Below, in pieces: positions 44,453-51,346 of a stretch of 64,000 nucleotides of DNA. The stretch covers positions 5,394,001 through 5,458,000 of the forward strand of contig NZ_CP034279.1 in assembly GCF_009739905.1 (NCBI RefSeq). Reading direction: 5' to 3'. Within the stretch, counting starts at the first letter, position 1, and every line of letters starts with the position of its first letter. Under the pieces are notes generated by a model. The model was not told the DNA's origin, searched no databases, and worked only from the letters and a program-made list of their open reading frames with translations. Made by a program: the position numbers and the translations under genes. The DNA comes from Streptomyces ficellus (GTDB taxonomy: Bacteria > Actinomycetota > Actinomycetes > Streptomycetales > Streptomycetaceae).

Positions 44453-46369
44453 TCAGCCCCGTGTCGTGGCCAGCTCCCGCATGAGGTCGTGGACGACCGA
44501 CGCGCCCCGCAGGGTGAGTACCGACTCGGGGTGGAACTGGACGCTCGCGAAGCCGGGGCCGCGCAGGGCGTGCACCTCGCCGGTCGCGGGGTCGCGGCTC
44601 ACCTCGACGCCGTGCGCCGCCAGCCCGGCCGCCGCTTCCCCGTCGCACCGGGCCGTGAAGCTGTTGTAGAAGCCGGCCGTCTCCTCCGTACCGAACAGGT
44701 CGATCCGTACCTGCGCGCCCTGGAAGGGCACCGCCTTGCGCACGATCGGCAGGCCCAGCTCGGCGGCGATCAGCTCATGGCCCAGGCACACGCCCAGCAG
44801 CCCGTGCCGGTGCCCGCGTACGAGATCGGCGGCCAGCGCCCGCAGGGAGCGCATCTTCGGGTCGTCCGGGTCGCCGGGGTCACCGGGCCCGGGGCCCAGC
44901 ACCACCGGGCCCTCGTGCGCGAGTGCCGCCTCCCGCAGCCCCGGCTCGTCGAACCGGCGGACCGTGACCCGCAGGCCGGAGGCGCGGAGCAGGTGCGCGA
45001 GCATCGCGGTGAACGTGTCCTCGCCGTCGACCACCAGGGCATGCCCGGCCGTCTCGGCCGGCTGCTCCTGCATCTTCAGCCAGAACGGCGCCAGGTCGGC
45101 CCGGCGGGCGTCCAGCGCGGCCCGCACCCGCGGGTCGTCGGCCAGCCGGGGCCGTACCGCCTCCTCGGGCGGCCGCCCGGGGCGCACCCCGAGCGCCGAC
45201 AGGACCCCCGCCGCCTTGGCGTGTGTCTCGGCGACCTCGCCCGCCGGGTCCGAGTGCCGTACGAGCGTGGCGCCGACCGGGACGCGCAGCCGGCCGTCGG
45301 CGGCGATGTCGGCGGTCCTGATCAGGATGGGCGAGTCCAGGGTCTGCGCCCCGCCCGCGTCCGTGCCGAGGAGCGCGAGGGCGCCCGCGTAGTAGCCGCG
45401 GCCGGCCCCGTCCCGCCCGGCGGGCTCATGACGCTCGATGACCCGGCAGGCGTTCTGCACCGGCGACCCGGTGACCGTCGCCGCGAACATCGTCTCCCGC
45501 AGCACCTCCCGCACGTCCAGCGAGGTGCGGCCCCGCAGCTCGTACTCGGTGTGCGCGAGGTGCGCCATCTCCCGCAGCCGTGGCCCGACCACCACCCCGC
45601 CCCGGTCGCCGACCGTGCACATCATCTTCAGCTCCTCGTCCACGACCATGGAGAGCTCGTCGGTCTCCTTGCGGTCGGCGAGGAAGCCCAGCAGGTCCTC
45701 GGGGGTCGGCCCGCCGGCCGGGTAGCGGTACGTGCCGCTGATCGGGTTCATCACGACCGTGCCGCCCGACATCCGTACGTGCACCTCGGGGCTCGCCCCC
45801 ACCAGGGTGCGGTCCCCGGTGTGCACCACGAACGTCCAGTACGCGCCCCGCTCGCCCGCCAGCAGCCGCCGGAACAGCGCCAGCGCGTCCCGCCGCCCGA
45901 AGCCGGGGATCCGCCCCTCGTACGTGCGGCGGATCACGAAGTTCGCGCCCTCGCCGCGCCCGATCTCGTCGTCGATGACGCGCCGCACGACCTTCGCGTA
46001 CTCCTCGTCCGGGACGTCGAAGGCGCCGTCCTCGACGGTCACGTCGTGCCCGGGAAGTCGCTCCAGCGCCCGGTCGAGTGGCACCTCGTACGTCTCGTCG
46101 GCGACCAGCACGGACAGCGGCGTTCCGTCGTCCCGGACGTCGAAGCCGCGCTCCCGCAGCTGACGGAAGGGCACCAGGGCGAGGGTGGGGCGGTCGCCGA
46201 CGGGGATCTCGGCCAGGCGCCGCGCCTCGTGGACGGCTCCGATCAGCACCTCGACGGTGTCGTGGTCGCGGCCCGGGGTGCGGCGGCGCAGCAGGGCGAA
46301 GGGCGGGCCGGTCTCGTCGAGCAGCCGGCTGAGATCGAATCGCCGATCGAATTCCCGATCGCATTCCAT
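44453..46369 (-). CDS. trpE: fused anthranilate synthase (TrpE-TrpG)
   Basis: A 638-residue enzyme making anthranilate from chorismate and glutamine. The N-terminal chorismate-binding part has GASPEVHV, PISGTYRYPAGG, DRKETDELSMVVDEELKMM and FAATVTGSPVQNACRVI. The C-terminal glutamine amidotransferase has GPGPGDPGDP, the catalytic Cys in LGVCLGHELIA, and the His-Glu in VQFHPESVLT. This single-chain architecture is shared with PhzE-type enzymes, but the upstream Trp attenuator argues for a primary tryptophan role. ATG 46369 gives an odd repetitive start (CDREFDRRFD). Confidence 0.92.
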   Translation of the reverse strand: MECDREFDRRFDLSRLLDETGPPFALLRRRTPGRDHDTVEVLIGAVHEARRLAEIPVGDRPTLALVPFRQLRERGFDVRDDGTPLSVLVADETYEVPLDRALERLPGHDVTVEDGAFDVPDEEYAKVVRRVIDDEIGRGEGANFVIRRTYEGRIPGFGRRDALALFRRLLAGERGAYWTFVVHTGDRTLVGASPEVHVRMSGGTVVMNPISGTYRYPAGGPTPEDLLGFLADRKETDELSMVVDEELKMMCTVGDRGGVVVGPRLREMAHLAHTEYELRGRTSLDVREVLRETMFAATVTGSPVQNACRVIERHEPAGRDGAGRGYYAGALALLGTDAGGAQTLDSPILIRTADIAADGRLRVPVGATLVRHSDPAGEVAETHAKAAGVLSALGVRPGRPPEEAVRPRLADDPRVRAALDARRADLAPFWLKMQEQPAETAGHALVVDGEDTFTAMLAHLLRASGLRVTVRRFDEPGLREAALAHEGPVVLGPGPGDPGDPDDPKMRSLRALAADLVRGHRHGLLGVCLGHELIAAELGLPIVRKAVPFQGAQVRIDLFGTEETAGFYNSFTARCDGEAAAGLAAHGVEVSRDPATGEVHALRGPGFASVQFHPESVLTLRGASVVHDLMRELATTRG

Positions 46370-46437
46370 GTGCGGCGTTCCTTCCGGTGGTGGTCCAGGT
46401 GGATCCAGGTGGAGAGGAACGGCCCGTGCAAACGGAA

Positions 46438-46462
46438 GAAGGCCGCCCCCCGGGCGGCCTTC
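46438..46462 (-). terminator. trp attenuator hairpin
   Basis: A perfect 11-bp stem (GAAGGCCGCCC with GGGCGGCCTTC) and a 3-nt loop, followed on the minus strand by TTCCGTTTG. It lies 25 nt after the leader peptide stop and about 70 nt before trpE, the expected place for a transcription attenuator. Confidence 0.8.
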
Positions 46463-46486
46463 GCGTGATGATCGTCGTACGCGCAG

Positions 46487-46543
46487 TCAGTGGGCCGCCG
46501 GATGAGCGGTCCACCACCAGTTCTGGGTCGAGTGCGCGAACAT
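46487..46543 (-). CDS. trpL: trp leader peptide with three consecutive Trp codons
   Basis: An 18-residue peptide MFAHSTQNWWWTAHPAAH upstream of trpE. The TGG-TGG-TGG run is the sensor: ribosome stalling there when charged tRNA-Trp is scarce should prevent the attenuator. The -10 box TAGGGT (46551-46556) ends 7 nt before its ATG, so transcription probably begins at the start codon and the peptide is translated leaderless. A Trp attenuator ahead of the fused anthranilate synthase has been described in Streptomyces; this matches that arrangement. Confidence 0.9.
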   Translation of the reverse strand: MFAHSTQNWWWTAHPAAH

Positions 46544-46550
46544 GAGCCGC

Positions 46551-46556
46551 ACCCTA
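46551..46556 (-). promoter_or_regulatory. -10 box for trpL-trpE
   Basis: TAGGGT on the minus strand, 7 nt before the leader-peptide ATG. The divergent aroH -10 (TAAGGT at 46634-46639) lies about 80 bp away, so the two aromatic promoters share one short region. Confidence 0.6.
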
Positions 46557-46646
46557 CCCCAGGAATCCCGGGAATCCCCGGGATTTCTCGTCTCATCAGG
46601 TGAGCGCCCAGATGGACGAATGGGAACACCCCGTAAGGTTGTGCAC

Positions 46647-47999
46647 GTGACCGTGAACGCTAAGCCCACCGCAACCGGTGGCAACACCTGGCGAGACCTT
46701 CCCGCGGCGCAGCAGCCCGAGTACCCCGATGCCGAGGCTCTGCGCGATGTGATCGCGGACCTCGAGTCGTATCCGCCGCTCGTCTTCGCGGGCGAGTGCG
46801 ACCAGCTGCGCGCCCGGATGGGAGCCGTCGCCAGGGGCGAGGCGTTCCTGCTCCAGGGCGGCGACTGCGCCGAGGCATTCGACGCCGTGTCGGCCGACCA
46901 CATCCGTAACAAGCTCAAGACCCTGCTCCAGATGGGCGCCGTGCTGACGTACGCCGCGTCCGTCCCCGTCGTGAAGGTGGGGCGGATCGCGGGCCAGTAC
47001 TCCAAGCCGCGCTCCAAGCCGACCGAGACCCGCGACGGGGTGACGCTGCCGACCTACCGCGGCGACTCCGTCAACGGCTTCGCCTTCACCGAGGCGGAGC
47101 GGGTCCCGGACCCGGAGCGGCTCAAGCGCATGTACCAGGCGTCGGCCTCGACGCTGAACCTGGTGCGCGCCTTCACCACCGGTGGCTACGCCGACCTGCG
47201 CCAGGTGCACGCCTGGAACCAGGACTTCGTGAAGTCGTCGCCGTCGGGCCAGCGCTACGAGCAGCTGGCGCGCGAGATCGACAACGCGCTGAACTTCATG
47301 AAGGCCTGCGGTACCGACCCGGCCGAGTTCCGCACGGTGGAGTTCTTCGCGTCGCACGAGGCGCTGCTGCTCGACTACGAGTCGGCGCTGACCCGCGTCG
47401 ACTCCCGGACGGGGCAGCTGTACGACACGTCGGGCCACATGGTGTGGATCGGTGAGCGCACCCGCCAGCTGGACGGCGCGCACATCGAGTTCGCGTCGAG
47501 GATCCGCAACCCGATCGGCATCAAGCTCGGCCCGACCACCACGGTCGACGAGGCGCTCACGTACGTCGACCGCCTCGACCCGGACCGTGAGCCGGGCCGG
47601 CTGACCTTCATCGTCCGCATGGGCGCCGACAAGGTCCGCGACAAGCTCCCCGAGCTGGTCGAGAAGGTCACCGCCTCCGGGGCCACCGTCGCCTGGGTCA
47701 CCGACCCGATGCACGGCAACACCTTCGAGGCCGCCTCCGGCCACAAGACGCGCCGTTTCGACGACGTGCTCGACGAGGTCAAGGGCTTCTTCGAGGTCCA
47801 CAAGGCGCTGGGTACGCACCCGGGCGGCATCCACGTGGAGCTGACCGGCGACGACGTCACCGAGTGCGTGGGCGGCGGCGACGAGATCTTCGTCGACGAC
47901 CTGCACCAGCGCTACGAGACGGCCTGCGACCCGCGGCTCAACCGCAGCCAGTCGCTGGACCTGGCGTTCCTGGTGGCGGAGATGTACCGCAACCAGTGA
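46647..47999 (+). CDS. aroH: class II DAHP synthase (first shikimate pathway step)
   Basis: A 450-residue plant/actinobacterial-type 3-deoxy-D-arabino-heptulosonate 7-phosphate synthase. Family segments: WRDLPAAQQPEYPD, LLQGGDCAEAFD with a metal-binding Cys, AGQYSKPRS, KLGPTTTVDEAL, DPMHGNTFEA and HLELTGDDVTECVGG-like HVELTGDDVTECVGG. GTG 46647 lies 7 nt after TAAGGT, consistent with a leaderless mRNA; the frame extends upstream but without support. Divergent from trpL-trpE. It is the only shikimate-pathway gene here. Confidence 0.94.
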   Translation: MTVNAKPTATGGNTWRDLPAAQQPEYPDAEALRDVIADLESYPPLVFAGECDQLRARMGAVARGEAFLLQGGDCAEAFDAVSADHIRNKLKTLLQMGAVLTYAASVPVVKVGRIAGQYSKPRSKPTETRDGVTLPTYRGDSVNGFAFTEAERVPDPERLKRMYQASASTLNLVRAFTTGGYADLRQVHAWNQDFVKSSPSGQRYEQLAREIDNALNFMKACGTDPAEFRTVEFFASHEALLLDYESALTRVDSRTGQLYDTSGHMVWIGERTRQLDGAHIEFASRIRNPIGIKLGPTTTVDEALTYVDRLDPDREPGRLTFIVRMGADKVRDKLPELVEKVTASGATVAWVTDPMHGNTFEAASGHKTRRFDDVLDEVKGFFEVHKALGTHPGGIHVELTGDDVTECVGGGDEIFVDDLHQRYETACDPRLNRSQSLDLAFLVAEMYRNQ

Positions 48000-48040
48000 T
48001 CCAAGCCAGTTGATTTTGGCGAGAAGTCGCCTTGACGTAC

Positions 48041-48077
48041 CGATGGGGCGCGGATCCATGTGATCCGCGCCCCATCG
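48041..48077 (+). terminator. hairpin terminator after DAHP synthase
   Basis: A perfect 16-bp stem (CGATGGGGCGCGGATC with GATCCGCGCCCCATCG) and a 5-nt loop, 41 nt after the stop. No T tract. Confidence 0.8.
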
Positions 48078-48118
48078 GCGTACGCCGGGCTTTTCCGCGC
48101 CGGCGCCGCCGGGTAAGG

Positions 48119-48137
48119 TTAGGTTAGCCTCACCGAT
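48119..48137 (+). promoter_or_regulatory. iron box (DmdR1/IdeR operator)
   Basis: TTAGGTTAGCCTCACCGAT closely matches the DtxR-family iron box (TTAGGTTAGSCTAACCTAA), strong in the left half and centre, weaker at the right end. It lies 57-75 bp before the bfd start, so iron-loaded DmdR1 should control bfd. Confidence 0.85.
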
Positions 48138-48193
48138 CAGGGCGGGGTTGCGAGATTGTCGATCCCGTCGAGCCCCGCAGGGAGGTGAACCGC

Positions 48194-48451
48194 GTGTACG
48201 TCTGCTCGTGCTTCGGTGTCACCGAGAAGCAGGTCAAGGAACACGCGGACGCCGGCGCCTGCACGCCCCGCCAGATCGCCTCGGCCTGCAAGGCCGGCAC
48301 CGACTGCGGATCCTGCGTACGCCGTATCCAGTCCATCCTCGGTCGTGGCAACTGCCCCCGGCGGGAGCTGGTGGACCAGGGCGAGCCCGCTCTCGCGGCC
48401 GCCGCGACCGTCCCGGCCGCGGAACTCGCCGAGCTGCCCGAAGCCGCGTAA
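48194..48451 (+). CDS. bfd: bacterioferritin-associated ferredoxin
   Basis: An 85-residue 2Fe-2S protein that releases iron from bacterioferritin. Cluster cysteines are in CSC near the start and CxxGTDCGSC (TDCGSCV), with a short Ala/Glu-rich tail. GTG 48194 is preferred because GGGAGG lies 8 nt upstream; a GTG three codons earlier overlaps that site. It is preceded by an iron box and converges on bacterioferritin, its likely partner. Confidence 0.9.
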   Translation: MYVCSCFGVTEKQVKEHADAGACTPRQIASACKAGTDCGSCVRRIQSILGRGNCPRRELVDQGEPALAAAATVPAAELAELPEAA

Positions 48452-48460
48452 GGCCGCCGC

Positions 48461-48541
48461 CTCAGCTGTCCGGCCGCTCGGCTGTCCGGCGCCTCAGCTG
48501 TCCGGCCGCTCGGCTGTCAGGGCCGCTCAGCTGTCGGGCTG
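48461..48541. repeat. five tandem 16-17 bp repeats between bfd and bfr
   Basis: Units are CTCAGCTGTCCGGCCG, CTCGGCTGTCCGGCGC, CTCAGCTGTCCGGCCG, CTCGGCTGTCAGGGCCG and CTCAGCTGTCGGGCTG. The fifth contains the bfr stop codon and last sense codons. Possible slippage expansion at a gene end. Confidence 0.8.
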
Positions 48542-49006
48542 CTCGATGAGCTGGGCGATGTAGAGCGCCTCGCCGAGCTTGTCGACCAGTTCCAGCTGCG
48601 TGTCGAGGTAGTCGATGTGGTGCTCCTCGTCGGCCAGGATCGACTCGAAGATGTTCGCCGACGTGATGTCGCCCTTGGCACGCATGACCTCGATGCCGCG
48701 CTTCAGCCGGTCGATCGCCTCGACCTCCACCTGGCGGTCCGCCTGGAACATCTCCGTGACGGTCTGGCCGACGCGGACGTGGAACAGCCGCTGGTAGTTC
48801 GGCAGGCCGTCCAGGAAGAGGATCCGGTCGGTCAAGACCTCGGCGTGCTTCATCTCGTCGAAGGACTCCGCACGGGTGTACTTGGCGAGCTTTGTCCACC
48901 CGAAGTTCTCCTGCATCTTCGCGTGCAGGAAGTACTGGTTGATCGCCGTCAGCTCGGCCGTGAGCTGCTCGTTGAGGAACTCGATGACCTCGGGGTCGCC
49001 CTGCAT
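48527..49006 (-). CDS. bfr: bacterioferritin
   Basis: A 159-residue heme-containing ferritin that stores iron as a 24-mer. Ferroxidase ligands are visible: Glu in LTAELTAINQYFLH, Glu and His in SFDEMKHAE (with the heme Met), Glu in VEVEAIDRL, and Glu/His in ILADEEHHIDYL. ATG 49006 has AAGGAG about eight nucleotides upstream; the frame extends to 49060. Convergent with bfd. Confidence 0.94.
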   Translation of the reverse strand: MQGDPEVIEFLNEQLTAELTAINQYFLHAKMQENFGWTKLAKYTRAESFDEMKHAEVLTDRILFLDGLPNYQRLFHVRVGQTVTEMFQADRQVEVEAIDRLKRGIEVMRAKGDITSANIFESILADEEHHIDYLDTQLELVDKLGEALYIAQLIEQPDS

Positions 49007-49163
49007 CGCAGAGGCTCCTTCCGCGCGTGTGAAAGGGGCAGATGCCGCGCATCCTCGCACCGCTGGAGGGGAGCGTCCAGTAAGTGCATGCTTAGTAGGA
49101 GTTGCCCGAATCTGCCTCGTGCCAGTGTCATGACCACCCTTCCCTGTCTGTCACCATTGAGTC

Positions 49164-49796
49164 ATGGGTCAGCCAGGGAGCGGGGAACATCGGGCAGCAG
49201 GGGAGTCCGAGCTTCCGCCGGGACAGCGGCTGCAGCGCGGCTGGCCGGTCACCCACTACGGGCCGGTCCCCAAGTTCAAGCCGGATCGCTGGGAGTTCAG
49301 GGTCTTCGGCGCCACGGCCGGCGGTGACAAGCACTGCTGGAACCATGAGGAGTTCTCGGCGCTGCCGTTCTCGACCGTCGTGGCCGATCTGCACTGCGTG
49401 ACGAAGTACAGCATGCTGGGGGCCGAATGGGGTGGGGTCCCGGCCCGGACGATCCTGGAGACCGCGCCACCGGCCGCGGGTGTCACTCATGTGATGGTGT
49501 GGGCGGAGTACGGGTTCAGCGCCAACATGCGGCTCTCCGACTTCGCCTCGGACCGAACGATTTTCGCCACCCACAAGGACGGTGAGCTGCTCACCGCGGA
49601 GCACGGCTTCCCGCTGCGGCTCATCGTTCCGCACCTGTACGCCTGGAAGGGGCCCAAGTGGGTCCGGGGCGTGGAGTACATGACTGCCGACCGCCGGGGC
49701 TTCTGGGAGGAGCGCGGCTACCACAACATCGGCGATCCGTGGACGGAGCAGCGGTACTCGTACCAGGAGGAACCGGGGGACGGCCCGGAGCTCTGA
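49164..49796 (+). CDS. sulfite-oxidase-family molybdenum cofactor oxidoreductase
   Basis: A 210-residue protein of the oxidoreductase molybdopterin-binding fold, without signal peptide, so probably cytosolic. RGWPVTHYGPVPKF marks the N-terminus. ADLHCVTKYS contains the Cys that binds Mo in this family. Later segments DGELLTAEHGFPLRLIVPHLYAWKGPKWV are typical. The substrate is unknown; relatives include MsrP/YedY, which are exported. The ATG has no clear Shine-Dalgarno. Confidence 0.85.
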   Translation: MGQPGSGEHRAAGESELPPGQRLQRGWPVTHYGPVPKFKPDRWEFRVFGATAGGDKHCWNHEEFSALPFSTVVADLHCVTKYSMLGAEWGGVPARTILETAPPAAGVTHVMVWAEYGFSANMRLSDFASDRTIFATHKDGELLTAEHGFPLRLIVPHLYAWKGPKWVRGVEYMTADRRGFWEERGYHNIGDPWTEQRYSYQEEPGDGPEL

Positions 49797-49802
49797 TACC
49801 CC

Positions 49803-50333
49803 TCAGTGGTATTGGTGCACCACCGCGTGGCCCTTGCCGCGGCCGATCATCCACTTGTTCACGGGTGTGGTGATGACGAATGCGGCGAAGAGCGCGAAGG
49901 CGAGGACGCCCCAGAAGAACCCGTCGGTGAGGTGCGCGTCCATGGCGCCGGGCCACAGGGCCAGGACGCCGTTGTCGATCAGCTCCATGACGGCGATCGA
50001 CAGCGTGTCGGCGGCCAGGGCGACCCGGAAGGCGGTCCTGAACCCGACACCGGCCTTCAGGATGCCGCGCAGGGTGAGCGCGTAGCCGAAGAAGAAGGCC
50101 AGGGTGATGGCGAGGGCCATCGTGGGCACGGTGCCCCAGCCCAGGGCCGTGCCGATGACCATGCCGAGGACCTCGCCGATGGCGCAGCCGGTGAGGCAGT
50201 GCAGCGTGGCCTGCGCGGCCATGGACCAGCTCACCTTGCCGTGGTGTTCGTGCTGGGCGGCGTGGTCGCCGTGGTGCGCGTGCTCGCCGTGCTGAGTGTG
50301 ACCGTCGTGCTGCATGAGAGCCCCCGGGGTCAT
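49803..50333 (-). CDS. DUF4396 membrane protein with His-rich N-terminus
   Basis: A 176-residue integral membrane protein with about four helices. The N-terminus is unusually rich in histidine (HDGHTQHGEHAHHGDH and more), suggesting metal binding. The core has LHCLTGCAIGEVLGM, containing two Cys, and the conserved NKWMIGRGKGHA end. No function is established for the family. A promoter with a CsoR-like operator lies directly upstream, so a copper-linked role is inferred. Start could be ATG 50333 or ATG 50315. Confidence 0.8.
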   Translation of the reverse strand: MTPGALMQHDGHTQHGEHAHHGDHAAQHEHHGKVSWSMAAQATLHCLTGCAIGEVLGMVIGTALGWGTVPTMALAITLAFFFGYALTLRGILKAGVGFRTAFRVALAADTLSIAVMELIDNGVLALWPGAMDAHLTDGFFWGVLAFALFAAFVITTPVNKWMIGRGKGHAVVHQYH

Positions 50334-50344
50334 GTGGCGGTAGC

Positions 50345-50367
50345 GGTTCCTGTCAATGACAGGAACC
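50345..50367 (-). promoter_or_regulatory. perfect 23-bp palindrome in the 5' leader of the DUF4396 gene
   Basis: Arms GGTTCCTGTCA and TGACAGGAACC surround one central base. It begins inside the -10 box and covers the expected transcription start. It may be a second operator or form a 5' RNA hairpin. Confidence 0.7.
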
Positions 50368-50393
50368 GTATACCCCCCTGGGGTATTCCTCAA
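50365..50393 (-). promoter_or_regulatory. promoter with CsoR-like copper operator
   Basis: On the minus strand TTGAGG (50393-50388) and TACGGT (50370-50365) are 17 bp apart. The spacer is occupied by ATACCCCAGGGGGGTAT (50386-50370), matching the Streptomyces CsoR consensus ATACCCC-n3-GGGGTAT. The -35 box overlaps the stop codon of the upstream endonuclease IV gene. Predicted to be repressed by apo-CsoR and released by Cu(I). Confidence 0.8.
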
Positions 50394-51340
50394 CTGTCCC
50401 GGAGCTTCTTCAACCGTTCGATGTCACCCGCGTGCCCTTCCTTGCCGCCCGGCGTCTCGATCACCAGCGGCACGCCCTCCGTCGCCGGGTGGCGCATCAG
50501 CTCACGGAACGGGTCCTCACCGATGTGACCGGCGCCGATGTTGGCGTGACGGTCCTTGTGGGCGCCGACGACGTCCATCGAGTCATTGGCGTGGATCAGC
50601 TTCAGCCGGCTCTCGCCGACCGTGCCGACGAGCAGGTCCAGGGTCTGCCGTACGCCGTGGTCGCCGGTCAGGTCGTGCCCGGCGGCGAAGATGTGGCACG
50701 TGTCCAGACAGATGCCCAGCCTGGGGTGGGCGTCGAGCGCCTCGAAGTAGGGGCCGAAGTCCCAGGTGCGGGAGCAGAGAGAGGAGCCCTGTCCGGCCGT
50801 CGACTCCAGCAGCAGGAACGGGTCGTCGTCGTGGTCCAGCTCGTCCAGCAGCGGCAGCATGTGCGTGCGCACCTGGTCCAGCGCCTCCTGCCGGGGACGG
50901 CCACCGGTCGCCGAACCGGTGTGGACGACCACGCCGAGCGCTCCGATGTCCCGGGCGCGCCGCAGCGAGTGGCGCAGGGACGCCACGGAGAACTCGACGG
51001 TGGCCTCGGTGTGGGAACCGAAGTTGATCAGGTAGGGGGCGTGGACGTACGCGGGTACGCCCGCGGCGGCGCACTCCTCCCGGAACCGCTCGTCCTCCAC
51101 CGGGTTGCCGACGGGCGTCGCCCATCCGCGCGGATTGGCGACGAAGACCTGGACCGCCTCGGCGCCGATCTCGCGGGCGTAGGTGAGACCGGTCTTCGCC
51201 AGGCCGCCGGCCACGGGGACATGGCTGCCTACGGGGTTGCGGGTGCCGCCGGACGAACGGATGCCGTCGGGCGTGCGGGTGCCGTCGGGCGTGCGGGCGC
51301 TCCCTGATCGAGGGGTGGAGCCGGGATCGTGGGGGAGCAT
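50390..51340 (-). CDS. nfo: deoxyribonuclease IV (AP endonuclease)
   Basis: A 316-residue zinc TIM-barrel endonuclease for abasic sites. Metal ligands are in VHTGS (His), LLESTAGQG (Glu), ICLDTCHIFAAGHD (Asp, His), HANDSMD, HANIGAGHIG and a final VIETPG (Glu). The first 36 residues are a low-complexity Arg/Thr/Pro/Asp-Gly tract from 18-bp DNA repeats, ahead of the true fold start NPVGSHVPVAGG. It lies 6 bp after the kinase gene and is probably co-transcribed. Confidence 0.9.
   Translation of the reverse strand: MLPHDPGSTPRSGSARTPDGTRTPDGIRSSGGTRNPVGSHVPVAGGLAKTGLTYAREIGAEAVQVFVANPRGWATPVGNPVEDERFREECAAAGVPAYVHAPYLINFGSHTEATVEFSVASLRHSLRRARDIGALGVVVHTGSATGGRPRQEALDQVRTHMLPLLDELDHDDDPFLLLESTAGQGSSLCSRTWDFGPYFEALDAHPRLGICLDTCHIFAAGHDLTGDHGVRQTLDLLVGTVGESRLKLIHANDSMDVVGAHKDRHANIGAGHIGEDPFRELMRHPATEGVPLVIETPGGKEGHAGDIERLKKLRDS
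51243..51296. repeat. three 18-bp tandem repeats in the 5' end of nfo
   Basis: Units of the type GTGCCGTCGGGCGTGCGG occur three times with few changes. On the minus strand each encodes six residues such as RTPDGT, producing the odd N-terminus of endonuclease IV. Confidence 0.75.
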
Positions 51341-51346
51341 GGGTGT

